Positions 22,626 through 36,184 of a stretch of DNA of 64,000 nucleotides are shown piece after piece. Under the pieces are notes generated by a model, which searched no databases, was not told where the DNA came from, and saw only the letters and a program-made list of their open reading frames with translations. This DNA is from Hepsetus odoe (lineage: Eukaryota; Chordata; Actinopteri; Characiformes; Hepsetidae). The stretch is from positions 25,801,981-25,865,980 of the forward strand of contig CM029377.1 in the NCBI GenBank assembly GCA_017165825.1, in the 5' to 3' direction. Positions within the stretch are counted from its first letter, which is position 1, and every line of letters starts with the position of its first letter. The position numbers were made by a program, and so were the translations under genes.

Positions 22626-23632
22626 TTTGGTTAATCAAAACACGCAAAGTTGTCTGAGGTCAGTCAGAAAGATCATGGCTTAAAGAATACTGCAAAGGCC
22701 AATATCAGGATTGAGATGAATAAATGTTTTATTGTGCAGTCCCAACACATGCCATAGTAGTTGAAGTGAAAGGTACTATTAATGAAATGAAAGATGTTTT
22801 ATAGCTTTTAAGGCCTCGTTATTTGTGAAGCAATTAGAATCCTTACATCCCTGACGACTCTTGAATATCATGTCCATCTGATGCCTCGTTATAAGCACAT
22901 TACTATTTAACATTTGTTTTTGTAGCAACATTTTATTTGCATATTTACATCTGCAAAAATATGTAAGAAGCTGCGTTACACCAGCACCATGAAGTTGTCT
23001 GATGAGTAGAGCGTAAGACAAAATTGGTCTTTGTTCAAGTATTGAGGAGCTGGAGATTTTCAGTAAAAAGTTTAATTTACCCCAGAAGTTAATATTTTAC
23101 CCAAACGTTGCTTCTTTAGTAAAAACTGCAGCCTGGAAACTGTTACTAAAAACACTAGATCTCAATAGTCACTCAAATCATGTCCATGAAAAATAATTCA
23201 CAAAAATGTACCCTAACCTGCTCCAAAAATATTTAGACCTTCTTTAAGTTGATGCAGCCTTGTGGATGTGGTTTATTGGTTTCATGTTTAGATTTGTTCA
23301 GATAAGATTAACATGAAAACACCAGGTCCAATGAATGGAAATCTACAGCCAGATCATTTTAATGCTTGACTGCCAATAATACAATCCTCACTATAATGAT
23401 TCACTGCTGTTATATTATGTGTATGTATGTATATATATATATATATAAAAAAACACATTTTTATTCTGTTTTGTTAGTTTTTTCACTAATTTTGTAAAGC
23501 AGTTTCCATTTATTACATTTCTTATAGTCTTGGCTGATATCTGGGGTAAGTGGCAAAATTTGGATTTGGAACTTTCAGGTTAAGGCTTTCTTTGCGTTCA
23601 CACTACAATTCAAACTTCAATTCCTGTTTTAA

Positions 23633-23874
23633 AAAGTGAAAGTGAACATTCTTGTCATTGTGAGTGCATGGCACAACACAGTGAACCACAATGAAATTAC
23701 ACCTCTGCATTTAACACACAAAAACACGTGCAGTACTGAAAGCACCCGGGGAGCAGTGATGGGGAGGGTACCTTGCTGAGGGGTACCTCAGGCCAACCTA
23801 CTGGTCTGGTATTTACACCCACGATCTTCTGATCCTGGGGTCAACTCCCTAACCACTGGGCCACGGCTGCCCCG
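23633..23874 (-). repeat. SINE-A copy, reverse orientation
   Basis: Tail AAGTGAAAGTGAACATTCTTGT first on the plus strand, then GAGCAGTGATGGGGAGGGTA and the head GGGCCACGGCTGCCCC. One of the better preserved copies. Confidence 0.8.
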
Positions 23875-24369
23875 GGTTAAAGTGACACTACCAATAGAAA
23901 CTGAGTGGGTTGATCTAGGTTTAACAGCCATATCTAGTTAAAAGTGTCCATTGCAACAGTTCAACTCCAGCACTGACCAAAAACAGTTCTCAAATTCTTA
24001 ATGAAAGCATACGTAACTCTGGAAAAAACATCTCTCGCCATCAGCCAAATTGATTGTTAATACATAAACAAGTTTCGTGAAACTTCAAAGTTGCAGAAAG
24101 AAAGGGAAGGGAAATATGCCAGCATTTCTTTGACCCGACGCCTGGACTCTCTTGTTTACACAGTGGTCATTTTAGTGAATGTTTCCCAGGTGCTCTGGTG
24201 GCTGAACAAACAGTTTTCACAAGCGAATCCAAAAATAAAATATTTTCTGTTCTCTCTTTCAAGGTGCTACCCTCATACATTCATCTGCCATTGCTTTTCC
24301 CATGGTTCAGCTATTCTGTGCATTTAAAAATAAACCACGGCCTCTTGAATGAACGCGCTTGCAGTAATG

Positions 24370-24897
24370 TTGTCCCAGCAGCTTTAATTAACAAAGTTTT
24401 ATTCTCTTTCTCTATCAACGATAAAAAGATTTTATGAACTGTACATAAACACAATGTGCAGAAGGCACACGTTATCTGTAATGTAAGACAAGCCAAAATG
24501 TACAAAGATAATGTCATCTGACACAAATAGAAAATATTTAAGAGACTTAAAAAAAAAAAAAGAAAAAAAAGAAACGGATAAAAGGCAGATGCAGAGAAGA
24601 GGAAGAAAATGTTTGACTTCTTTTGAGATTATTGTTCATTTAAACAGTAGTATCAATGCCAGTTTCATGTACTTAATATACAAGAATCAGCTTCCATGAC
24701 TTCTGGTTGTAAATTAGTATTCACAAAAAAAAACAAAAAAACAAAGCTGAATTCTGACTTCAAAGCATGAACCAACTAAAACCTAAAATTCACTCTTATA
24801 AAAAGCTGCTTTTGAATGTTATAAATAACTGTAGTAAAATAGAAAAGAAACAGGGGTCATTGGTGTTGAACGGATGGAACTGGGTTAGGTATGGAGA
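24370..24897 (-). terminator. phf3: phf3 3' UTR with poly(A) signal
   Basis: On the minus strand an AATAAA lies at 24403-24398, about 500 nt after the stop. The UTR contains A-rich runs on the plus strand at 24549-24570 and 24726-24742. The convergent eys poly(A) signal is about 2.4 kb away. Confidence 0.6.
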
Positions 24898-27800
24898 TCA
24901 CGAGTGCCTCTCTCTCGAGTCTCTGGAGTCCCTCCTGTTTTTTTCATGATCAGAGTCTCTTCTGCGTTTGTCCCTATCTCTGTCTCGTTCCCTGTCCCTG
25001 TCTCTGTGATGATGGCTGCTGTGATGTTTCTCTTTTCTCTTCTCTCCATGCCGGTCCTCACGTGAGTGCCTGCTCTTTGTGTGTCTACTCCTGCTTCGGC
25101 TCCTGCTTCGGCTTCTGCTCCTGCTTCGGCTCCGGCTTCTGCTCCGGCTCCTGCTTTTGGTCTGGCTCCGGCTCCGGCTCCGGCTGGGACTCCTTGCCCT
25201 GTGCTTCTCGCGCTCATGGTGGCGACTCTTTTGGCGATGCCTGTCATAGTGGTCTCTCTCGTCCTTCTCCAAGCGTTTCGACTGCCTGTCCCACAGTTCA
25301 TCATAGTTCAGCTCAGGACCTTTCTCGTCCTTCTTGGCGGGCAAAGATGAATCAGGGAACCTTGAGGCTGCGTAGCTCAGTGGTGGTCTGACAAATGCTT
25401 TTGGAATAGGCTGTGGAAAGCAGGCCTGGGGAGGAACTGGTGCAGACCAAAGTGGAGCAATGTGAATTTGATTTGAAGGGTCTGTCTGAGGGAACAACAT
25501 TGGCGGAGGTGGACCAGGAGGGTAGCTGAATGGTGCAGGACTTGGCTGATGTAAAGGTATAAATGGTGCCGGACTGGACTGAAGTGGGAAGTTGGGCAAT
25601 GGGACAGGGTGGTAGGCATGGTCAGGAGCACCAGTGTGATAAGGAGGAAACGCAGCTGGCGGAGGACCACGGTTTGCAGTGATGAAAGGTGGAGGACTTA
25701 GAAGACGTGGCCTTGATTGCTTGAGACTTTCATTTTTGCCTGAAGAGGAAATAGTACTGATGGTCTGAATATCTTCCATAGCTTTGAACTCTGGCTGTGA
25801 AGGTGCGGACTTGGTCGATGCTAAAGATTCTGCAGGTGCAGTTTGGGTGGCATTTGTTTGTGCCACATTTGTGCTCAATGCCGGCGGTTTTGTATTTTCA
25901 GGTTCTGGTATACTGGTCTTTTTTAAAATGCTAGAAGTGGGTGGCTTCGAAGTGCTAGTTGGGCTTAACACATTTTCACTGCTGGAAACAACTTCAACGC
26001 TAACACTAGCAGAATCTTTTGACGCAGTTGATGTTGATACATTAAGCAGACTAGTTTCCTGACAAGATCTCTCATTGGTACTGCTTTTTTCCTCAGTGTT
26101 GCTAGATTCAACCTGTGGAGTGGTGGCAAGACTAGAGAGAAAATTCTCTGTTGAAACATCTCCTGGCTTATCCTTTAGCGACAAAGAAACTCCACTCGTG
26201 GCCCCACTTTCTTTCTCTTTCTCTTGGAAGCTAATCTCTGCATTTGAGCTGGATGGCTCCTGTTCAGTCTTGACAGGTTTGGGCTCTTTCTTCTTGATGA
26301 TGAAACGATCCAGTCTGGGTGTGATGGGGGTTTTGGGAGTGATGCTTCCAGAGGTGGCACCATCAGTGGAAGTTGGCTGACTGATGGTGGCACTAGTTGT
26401 GTTCTTTACATCACCATCCGCAGGCATCATTTTCCCAGATGCAGGTTGCGTTAGCACACCAGGGAGAAAGCGCAATGACACATTTTCATCATCCCCCATC
26501 TCCAACGGTTCATCAGCAGTGGGTTTGATAAGGCTTGCAGTGTCCTTCTTGTGTGCACGCCCGAGACTGCTAACAAAGTTTCTTTCTTCATCTCTGGGCA
26601 CGCCAGTTTTCTGAATGGGCTCTACTGGAGGCTTGTTCTCCATCAAGAAACTTGGTGTTTCACTAACATCACTTGACAGAATGACCCCAAAGTCCCTTTT
26701 AGGTCTCTGGCGTATGATTAATCCAAGCAGAAGGTTTGGGCGGTTGGTTTCCAAACCTGTCACATCAGACAACAATCACTGGTTTTGACTGAAGGGCAGC
26801 AATATATACGTCTATAGCCTATATTTTGGTGAAATCTAGGCTAGATACTGTCCTAAATAAATAGTATTTTTAAAATCTCTAATATTTTGTTATATGATTA
26901 ATGTAATAAAATGTATTGTTCTCATGATACTAATCAGGAATTAGAGCCAGACCATAAGGCATCTACGTGCAAAAGTAGTCTTTAGTGGTCATGGAAAATT
27001 TTAATACAACAATAAATAGATGGACACTTACCAGGGCCATCAAACGGGACAATCTGGTGAGGGATTTTTTCAGTGGAGCCAAGAGGAATGAGATACATGT
27101 CTTTAACTTGTTTACGGTTGTTGGCGACAACCCCGTATCGTCTCCGACTGCTGAAGTACGCATACAACAAGGTGTATGATATTTCATCTTCTTCTGTGTC
27201 AGGGTTCAAGCGAACTACACATATTTCCTGGAAATTAAAAGGAACAATAAGCGATTAAAAATCAACTAAAAAGGTGAAATGCTGTGTTGTTTGCGCGTTG
27301 GCATCTCAAGGGTTAACAACCCCATCATGTCTCACCTTTGTACCCGAGGCACGAATTTTCTCAACATAGTCCCAGACTATCTGCGGAGAGATCCTTCCTC
27401 CAACCTGGATGGTGTCTGGCAGATCCTGTGAAGAAAAGAAAAGAAAAGAAGAAAAAAAAACACAAAAAGGACCTAAGTGTTTTTCTTTCAAATCAATCTT
27501 CAAAACGACAGGTTTAAGGTTTAATAGCACTTACCTCTCTAAGGTGGTCCAATATTCCAGAAACTGGATAAGCTTTAGTAAGGAACCGGGCAACAGCTGG
27601 CATGTCTACATAGCCATTCCATATGCCCTCTAAATTGGCAAGGAAAGCAACTGTATCTTCTTTACTGCTCACAGTTTCCGATCTATAAAAAAAAAAAAAA
27701 ATGCATTTATTATATCACAGGATGATACTTACAACATTAAATCTACTGAGGCATGACAGAATATTACCTTTGGCACACTTAAAGTGCTGATATACCAATG

Positions 27801-30800
27801 TTTGGTTTATAAAAGATAAGCAAAACAGCCTACAATGTTATCAGTTGTCTTTTCTCCCTTATGTCACTAGCTCCCATATCTGGATGTAGAGCATAACTCT
27901 CCAGCATTTTTTGATAGTTTCTCTCTCATAATTCATCTAATCCAACACATGATTTAACAACCAGATGAACTAAATTGGATTTATTAGAGGGGGAAAAAAA
28001 AATTGTAAAAATGTGAAAGCATCAATTGATCAACTCAATTTAAGTAAATATAATAAGGTACTGTTGTGTAGCAAGGACAAAAGTCTGGACCTAAACTGGC
28101 CCTTTAAGGAGATATGAAGTCATGATTATACCACATCTGTTTCACACACTGAATCACGCTTACCTTGACTCATAAGCTGGGAAGATGCTAGAATTGAGTA
28201 AACCTTCTTCCATGGCTCTCAGGGATAAGTCATCCACAAGTGCTGAAGGAGCTGCAGGTGGAGATATTGGTGTCATCTGTTGGTTGTCTCCATCTGTGAC
28301 TGTTGACTGTCTTCTTATGACTGTTGTGGCAACTTTCACAATCTTAGTAGGGGCATCCTCCACAGGTGGAGCCATACGGCCTTAAAAGAAAATATTACAT
28401 TTTAAAAAGTAGTGCCAGTAAGACTAACAATATCAGTACTGCAAAATGCGCGAGTATTACCTGTGCAGATCTTACAGTGAAGGTCAAAGAGATGGGACTT
28501 GTGCAAGCTTGTGGTATCATTAACTTTCTTAGGGCTCTCAGCCTTTGAGTCTGAAGCTTTTTCCTCAGGCACCTCAACTGCCTTAGGAATAGGATCCAAC
28601 TGAGGGAAGATCAAAACAGTCTTTTTACTATTTCATACTGAAAATGCCTCATAAAAGAGGTGAAGGCCTTCCACCCTACCATGGGCTCTATAGGCTCAGG
28701 GGCTTTTGCAAGTTCCTGGTTCTCAATCTCAATCTCTCCTTTGTGTGTGATTTTGGTTACTGGTCGTCTTTCTGCTTCTCGCTGCTCCTTCTCGATCATT
28801 TCAATCGTCTGCAAAAAAAAAAAAAAAAAAAAAAAAGACTGAACTCAATTGTAAAGATATCTCAAAGTATTTGATTTTAGGGTCACAAACAGCTTTTCAC
28901 AAAATGAACATTTTTATGATTTACTCACATGTCGATTCTCCCTTTGTCTCCAAGCAGCCAGTTCTTTGGAAGCAAGTTCTTCAGCACTCATACGAACCAA
29001 ATCTCTAGGAGAAATCTCCCCCTTGAGAACTCGCTTGAATAACACCTGGAGTTCGTGTGGAAAAATAACTCTAAATAATGCGTAATTTTTTATTATATTT
29101 ATATATCTATTTAAGAATCTATACATATGTATATTTTTCACGGTTTCTGATGCAATACAAACTTACATTATTTTTTGCATCTTTAAGGTTGAATGTCAAG
29201 CTCCGGTATTTGTTTTTATACTTGCTATCAACACCCTGGAAGAGGGCAAATAGCTCTTTCTCCGTTCTTCTAGCTAGTTCAGCTGGCTTCTCGGTTGAAA
29301 TCTTCAAGTCGGATTCCTTTAGCCTTTAAGTAAGTGATTATTAAAAAGAAAAAAAACAACTTAGTCAAACAAACAGTTATTAGACTGAACAATGTACATA
29401 GTAATAAAATATTAAAACCACGTTCTTTGATACATGAACAATTTATACCAAATCTGAGTAAGTAAAAATGTAATTAAATTCTACAAGAAAAAAGTCACAT
29501 CTGATAAGAATAGTTGAGCATTTTTAAATGGCCTCAACAAATTATTGTCTCTAAACATATTTGAATGAACAGTGTTTACTGCAATGCTTCAATTATCACT
29601 TATTCTCAGGAGAAAAAACATGTCTACGAAGCACTAAAATAAAAAATAAATAAAAAAAACAAAAAAGGTCAGCGAGTTATAGATGCCTTCCATACCTTTT
29701 CAGAAGGATCTCTTCCAGTGAGTCTCGGACGCTTCTCCTGATCTGTCCCGTGGATGGCTTCTTTAAGTTTGCAGGAGAAACTTTAGCCTTCTTGACCTCG
29801 GACTTCACTGTCGACCCTAAAAAAACAGAGTTGCCCAGTGTTCAATGGACTATGGATAACACGGTGTAAGGCATTCTTCTCAGATAAGACAATACCACTT
29901 CATACCACTTTTCACTGCCGCATCCGATGACAATCTCCTATCCCCCGAATCCTGGAAACAATTCAGAAAGTAACTGAACTTCAGTCTGTTGTCTCTCACA
30001 TAAAATCAAACATTAAACACTGAAGCAACTGAACTTGACACAAAAATATTATAAGATTATCATCAACCTCTTACAGGAAGAGTAAACTTGCTTACTTTCC
30101 GAAAGGGGCGGATTCCACCTGTCGTGACGGACTGTTCGGTTCCTGGTTTCTGCTTGTTGGCCGACTTGTTGTCCGTGTGTTCTGTAACCTGGCTGTCGCT
30201 TTTCCTGTCCTCTTCAGCACAACACTTTAGACACACATACTCTTGGTCTTCCTTCTCCATCTGTTGAACTTTAGTCAGGTCCAGTCCCACACAGTCACCA
30301 TGAAACCAGTCATCACAGCGCCCACAGCCTACCATGAACCTAAAAATACACCCATTGTTATTCAAATTTAACTTAAGACAAACGTTGCCAAGTGATTCGG
30401 GGCATGGTAGCCTTGTTAAACTACATGGTTTTAAAAAAGAAAGAGTAAGAAAAGTTCCATCTATGGCACAAAGGCCATTTTTCTATCAGTGTGATGAACA
30501 TACCTGTTGTCATGAGGTTTCTTGCATAATTCGCACTGTTTACTGGAATCCCACGCAGCCTCATTTTCAGAAGCAGGCAGAAGATCACCCTCTACAGAAC
30601 CCTTCTTCACCACAGGAGCATTATCAGGGATGAACAGCTCTGGTTCATCAATAGAAATACTTCTGCTGTTCCTGCTCCTCTGTCTTTGCAAGATTTTTTC
30701 TGGCTTCTTGACCTTCATCCTATCCTGATCCTCCTCTGCTGGGCTATCTTTCACAGGCAGGATTGGTTTAACTGCGGGCGGTTGTGGGTTTTGTGATTTC

Positions 30801-33023
30801 TTCACAGAGTGAGGAGATTTATTTGTTACCACCTTGGTGCCAGGACTGGAATCGGAGGACGGCTTTCTGTTTAACGTGGGAGAGACTGGAATTGGAGGGT
30901 TAGAGTTTTGTTTAACAGGATGACTGACCTGCACCTTTTGCAGTTTTGACGCTGGTTTCGGGGAAAGGGAAATGGCTGGCCTTTTTAGGCCTGTGCTGAC
31001 AGGCTTGTCTTTGACGTTTTGCTGATTTTTCTCTGTAGATTTCTGTACCTTTTGATCTTGTTTGAGATGTTTGGACCCTTTCTGCGAGATGCCTGGTTTG
31101 GCGAGTTGTGCGCGCTTATTTTTGGTTACTGACAGTGGCTGCTTGGATTTAATTAGCTTTTTGGCTGGAGGTTTATCAGCTGTACCATTTTTGTTTTGTG
31201 ATTTGTGGGCACTTGGCTTGGCCTCATTTTTTTCTGTGACTTTGGCGTCCTCAAGCACATCAGTTGAACTGGGAGTGATGGGTACAGCACCATTGGTGTC
31301 TTGAACATCATTTGGGTTCACATATGGCCCGAAGTCCATGGGCATTTCATTAGCTTCCTGCTCACCGACATTAAGCTCTGCTGCAACTTCTGGTGTCATA
31401 TGCACTTCAAAAGCCTGGTTCTGTTGCAGGTCAAACCCTCCACTGTCAGCTGTTACTGAATCATCCTGGAAGCTCATAGCCTGGAGGGCACCAGTGTTAA
31501 ATGATCCAGAGATGTGAGATGGCCCAGGTAGCAGCTCAATTTTGTAGCCCCCCACGGTGACTGTTAATCTCCTCAACACCACCACAGGATTCATGGATGG
31601 GTCGACTTCATTGACATTAAACCGCCGGTTAAGCAAAGCTTCCCTTTTCTCTGCATAACTTTCATCTAAAGAGTTTCTTCTGGGAGCAGAATCTTTGTTT
31701 TGTATTTCTGCTGCTCTCCTCTCAGATCTCCACGGTGCTCCAGCCGAAACCCCTCTCCAGGGTCCACCTCTACCTCGACCTCGACCTCGACCCCTGGTAC
31801 CTGAGAATGTTTCAGAAAACACAGTTAATATTCAGACCTGGCTGCATGGATGTGATGTCAACACGCAGCCTATCATTGGATGCCTGAAGAATAAATATTA
31901 AAGAATCACTTGTCAAGTGATCATTTGACAAAAATTAAATGGATTTTTTTACTTTTTTTCCTGAAGTTCTGACTTCAAGACAGCTCCAACGACTGCTTTT
32001 AATTACCCTTTTCCCCGTTTCAGACTACAGTATGCCATATAGCAAAACAGAAACTGGATTTGAGGCGACTATGTGCTGATTTCAGCATAATAACGAGGAG
32101 GTGCTTTGGGCTTCCATTACTTGTTAATTGCATTAGACTTGGAGATCCACAGCAACACTAATGAAATAGTAGTTCAGGGTAACAAACATCCTGTCTGATT
32201 GACTGTATAAGTGTTTCTCTTTTTTTAACCAAATCATTCCATTTTATGTAAATACATTTTTCCCTTCTGAACAAATGGTGCTGTGCTACAGCTATTATTT
32301 CTTGTTCTCAAATCTGTGATCCATCCTTCTCACATCCATTTTGTCCTTTAACATTAGCAGTGAGTTCAAAACACAGCATTCTCATCATAGTCTTTCTCAC
32401 ACTTGTACCAGTTTGTTTTCTCTGTAACGGAGGGGCAGGTTTCCTCTTTTCCCGGGAAATACTGGACTGTGCCGCATCCTCAGCAGCGGCATAAGTCTGA
32501 CTAATGTCTGAGGAGTTCATGTCATGGCCTGAAACTGCAAGAGAAAATACCAAGAAAGCTTTTTTTTTTTTTTTCTTGAACTCAATGAAGCTAAAAATCA
32601 CAAAAGAATATTGCATACTATTAGTATATGCAGTTATTTTTCATCAAAAAATAAGAAAATAATAATTACTAAACTGACATTAAATATGAACAAGCTGAAG
32701 CAACTTAATAAACGTAGTTGAAAGTAGTTGACCAGCTAACTTTAACATTTTATTTACAATATTAAAACACAGGATTTTGTCCCACCTGTTGAACCTGGAA
32801 GCTGAAAGTTAGCATCATCATTTTCTAAGAGATGAAACTGGGTGCTAGCAGATCCAAACATAGGATCCTTGTCACTGAGCATGTTCTTGAGGGAATCTTC
32901 TGGTAGGTTGTGTCCAGATGCAACCTCATCACTTGCTTCACATTCCAGGTTCTGTCCTAAGAGTAAGGAGTCTTCCAACTGGTCACTGGGAATCAAATGG
33001 TTAAATGTGCCAACTATATCCAT
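24898..33023 (-). CDS. phf3: PHD finger protein 3, complete coding region
   Basis: Fifteen phase-consistent exons on the complement: 33023-32786, 32534-32409, 31800-30504, 30339-30096, 29951-29906, 29816-29696, 29323-29167, 29045-28929, 28808-28680, 28599-28461, 28380-28164, 27682-27535, 27425-27336, 27227-27032, 26756-24898; 5,124 nt, 1,707 codons plus stop. The start MDIVGTFNHLIP matches the known PHF3 N-terminus and follows 25 nt of UTR after an acceptor. Domains: PHD finger about 544-600 (CELC, GCGRC, FHGDC, CLKC), TFIIS-like central domain about 672-790, SPOC domain about 950-1110, proline-rich region, RS-dipeptide run about 1607-1645 and an Arg/Asp/His-rich end. From the literature, PHF3 SPOC reads Ser2-phosphorylated RNA polymerase II C-terminal domain and competes with TFIIS, controlling neuronal genes. 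It is shorter than the roughly 2,040-residue human protein, mostly before the PHD finger (30504-31800 exon). Very likely a functional ortholog. Confidence 0.95.
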
Positions 33024-33047
33024 GAATGCTCCCGCTGTAATGGTTAC

Positions 33048-35133
33048 TCTGGAATAAAGCAGTGGGGGGACGGCTTTCATTAAAAGACCCAAAGACTTCA
33101 AGACATTCACAGTACAAATCGTCGGTGGACCTAATTAGAGCAAAGCATTGGATCGACGTACACTTTTGGATGCACCACACTGAAAAGTCAGTTTTTTACT
33201 CAAGTCCCGCAGACCATGCTGTTTGAAAAGTATTTCAATCATCATGTGACCCTATACCTGTCTGCACAACTCACATAACCGAATTAACTCTGAAGGCAAG
33301 CGACTCCTGCTTACTAGGCTTGCACTAAGCATTGTGCATAAATTATCACAAAATAAGTCTCTGCAGTACTAACTTCATAAGAACTGCAAAGATGGGTAAG
33401 AACATGATTTTTTTAAAAACCTTTTAATTCCAGAAATTCCAAAATACTAATTTTTTAATTCCAAAAGCCTTTTATACTCCAGAAAAGTAATCGTGTCATC
33501 CCTTCCTCTAATATTCTCCAATATGCAGATTAATTTAATAGTACTGAACAATTTAGTTATTACTATGTAATTTGTCTTTAGAGTAATAACTGGACACTAA
33601 CTCTTAAGATGCTAAGAGTTTCAGCTGCCAAAGCAGTAAGAAAGCATTTCCCGTTTTTTGTTTCAGTGTAATTGTAATTTGAAAGACGACTCATATTCTC
33701 CAACAACTTCTAACTGTTAATAAATAATAAGTTATTTAAAAATAAATAAGAGCTGGCAATTTGACAGATTAGATTCAGGACTCTGCAGTATATTTCAAAT
33801 CTGTTTCAAATCTGAAAAGAAAAGAAAAACTTTTGTAAATATAAAATTAAAATCAAGTTCAGCTGCATTAGTATTGCAATTGAAATATTGGTTTAAAATG
33901 TGCAATTAGAAACTTTCTCCAAATCGTTCAGCCATAATTTCTAATAAAAAAATCCTTGAAAACCACCCTTGTGGGTGGTAGTGGGTAGGTTACTTGCCTA
34001 CAGACCTATGGATCAAGAGGTCCCAGGTTCTAATCCCATCTCTAGCACCACCACCATGGTGTTCCTGAGCAAGACGCTTCACCCTGAATTGCTCCGGGGG
34101 GGACGGTCCCTGTAAGTCGCTCTGGATAAGAGCGTCTGCTAAATATTGTAAATATAAATTTAAAGGTAAATTGAAAAGGGTGGATGTGTGCTATTCATAA
34201 CAGACCAAACGTACTGAAGGAAGACGCCAGCAGCAGTCAGATGGGGAAGTAAAACTTACCAAAAGAAAGAAGCAACAGAGTGGAGAGAACATAAAGCACT
34301 TTCAATCGGATTCACAATGAATCTTATTTAGGGACTTTTATTTTGGTGTTTTCATATTATTAAAATAAATATGTACTGATAAATTATTATTATTATCATG
34401 AGTAATATTATTGTTATTATTTGTATTTTTGTCAGTGCTGTTCTTGAGAGATTATTATTAAGAATATTTTAGAATACTTTAAGTTCAAAACTGAAAATAA
34501 AAGGAAAATGACGTTTGTCTGTTTAACGAACAAGTTTAAAGTTCAGTATGTGCGTGATGTTTCCAGCCTCATAGATCGTGTTTATGATCGGGATCTCGAG
34601 CTTGACCAAAAGTAATCGATGTCAGATGGGATCGAGCAGCCCTCGTGAAAAAAGTTGTGCCTAACGACAGCACGCCCTCCCCCTCCCCCTCCAACCACAA
34701 CAAACCGAGTCTCCCCTCAGCCTTGAGGCCTACTGGAGTCCAGGGTTTAAACCAGAGCTCCAGCTGAGCCGAACTGAAGTTGGGAGAAGTTTAAGAAGGC
34801 CAGCTCGAGTTGCTGACATCTGTAGCGTAGCCTGTGCTAAACTAGCGTTAGCACCAGAGCTAGCTGTGGAGACCCAGCGCGGGCCTCGTCCTAAACCAGC
34901 AAAGCCCCCTGCTTGCCTTAAAAAGCATTCCTTACAGCTCCCCGCGGCTTTAACTCCCGATGTGACCTTAAGGGGACACTGCTGTCCCCTCGCTCTCGGT
35001 TATCGGGACACGGTAACTGCTAACTGCCCCCCCAAACAAGGTGGCTAGCGCGCTAGGCCCAGAGAGGAGCTGAGTGTATCTCACGCCCACCCTGAACACC
35101 ACGGGGGTCTCCCGAAACAGCGTTGGCCTTTAC
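33048..35133 (-). other. phf3: phf3 5' UTR intron
   Basis: Inferred between the acceptor TTTATTCCAG at 33049 and the strong donor CTGAG/GTAAAG at 35134. It holds one SINE-B and AT-rich DNA; no other exon is seen. Confidence 0.6.
33971..34159 (+). repeat. SINE-B copy
   Basis: tRNA-like head, B box AGGTTCTAATCCCATCTC, core CCTGAGCAAGACGCTTCACC and the tail TAAGTCGCTCTGGATAAGAG followed by TCTGCTAAAT. Complete 3' end. Confidence 0.8.
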
Positions 35134-35420
35134 CTCAGTGTGGAAGTGCATCGTCCGAGGAGGTGTGTGGGGGTTTGGCTCACACCGCGGTCCGCTCGGT
35201 AGCGCTGCTCTTGTCCATGGCCTGGCGCTGAGGATTAGAGCCGCGCTTCCCTTCCCTCTGCCCAGCTGCACGTCATGTACGGTTGTGTTCTCGCCGACAG
35301 GGGGCGCCTCTGCCGCTTCTCCAATTCCACTCCTCACTGGACACCGCCACCTAAAGCACCGGGGCTCACACACTTATTCACACATGGGCCAGTCAGTCAG
35401 GACTGACTTCTGAACTAATC
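34640..35420. promoter_or_regulatory. phf3: phf3 promoter region, GC-rich
   Basis: CpG-rich block around the inferred first exon. It includes a CTCF-like site at 35294-35308 (CCGACAGGGGGCGCC, 13 of 15 to the textbook core by eye) and an ATTGG/CCAAT box just upstream on the phf3 side (35321-35325). Open frames here are by-products of GC content. Confidence 0.6.
35134..35300 (-). other. phf3: Probable non-coding first exon of phf3
   Basis: The donor at 35134/35133 (minus: CACTGAG then GTAAAGG) is the best 5' splice site in the CpG-rich block and fits a 5' UTR exon joining the 33048 acceptor. The transcription start is not visible, so the upper bound is a guess. Confidence 0.45.
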
Positions 35421-35499
35421 ACCCCGCGCTTAAAGGAGAACATGATGGACACAACACACCCACACAAAACTTGACTTCAGGCCCAGTTTAAATAGTGTG

Positions 35500-35910
35500 C
35501 TGCCAGGGTGAGAATTAGGATTAGTTTTAAGTGTTGGGTTACGGTTAAGGTCTGCAATTGGTGCTTGGTTTAACACTTGTACTAGATAAGTATGGGTTGA
35601 GGTTCAAATAAGGATTTGAATGTTAGGTTCAGCTTTAAGGACATGGTTTGAGCTAGGACTGGAATTAGATTTTAAACATGAGTTGAGGTCTAATGATAAG
35701 GTTTGAATTGTGGGTTTTGGTTTAGGGTTAGGATTGGTATTAGATTTGGGATTGTGAGTTATGGTTAAACTCTAATATAGCAGTTGAAGGATTAGGATTC
35801 ATTTAGACTAGTTGAAATTTATATTTTAATTAAGTCTGTAGTTAGAACTGTTGTTAGGTTAAGATGTAATGGTAAAGGTTTAGAACTAGGATAAGTTTAG
35901 AGTATATATT
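35500..35910 (+). repeat. Degenerate GGTTAG/GGATTAG-type tandem tract
   Basis: Repeated variants of GGTTAGGATTAG, GGTTTAGGGTTAGG and TTAGATTTGGGATT over about 400 bp, without a fixed period. A second, weaker patch is at about 36590-36730. Confidence 0.6.
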
Positions 35911-35952
35911 GATCATATAAATGATACATTTATTTGATTTATGTATTATATA

Positions 35953-35954
<2 letters not shown>

Positions 35955-35982
<28 letters not shown>
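35955..35982. repeat. (AT)n microsatellite
   Basis: Pure TA tract abutting the TA-flanked end of the Tc1-like copy at 35991. Confidence 0.9.
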
Positions 35983-35990
<8 letters not shown>

Positions 35991-36184
35991 CAGTACTGTG
36001 CAAAGGCTTTAGGCAGGTGTGTGAAAAAATGATGTAAACAAAGAACGCTTTCAGAAATATAAATAATGATTGTTTATTTTTATCGATTTACAAAATGCAA
36101 AGTGAGCGAAAAAAAGAAAAATCTAAATCAAATCACTATTTGGTGTTACTACCTTTTGCCTTCAAACCAGCATCAGTTCTTCTG
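35991..36184 (+). repeat. Tc1-like end fragment, same family as the element at 1-445
   Basis: Starts CAGTACTGTGCAAAGGCTTT, a typical fish Tc1-like terminus, and is co-linear with positions 1-158 (AAATGCAAAGTGAGCG, TTTTGCCTTCAAACCAGCAT). It stops inside the arm at GTTCTTCTGG. Confidence 0.75.

Noticed and set aside
24891..25391. 166-codon plus-strand frame over the phf3 last exon
   Set aside because: It is the antisense shadow of the RS-repeat coding sequence; its composition (Cys/Ser/Phe repeats) follows from that.
34866..35413. Frames of 60-106 codons in the phf3 promoter
   Set aside because: Stop-poor because the DNA is GC-rich; no conserved protein and opposite-strand frames overlap.
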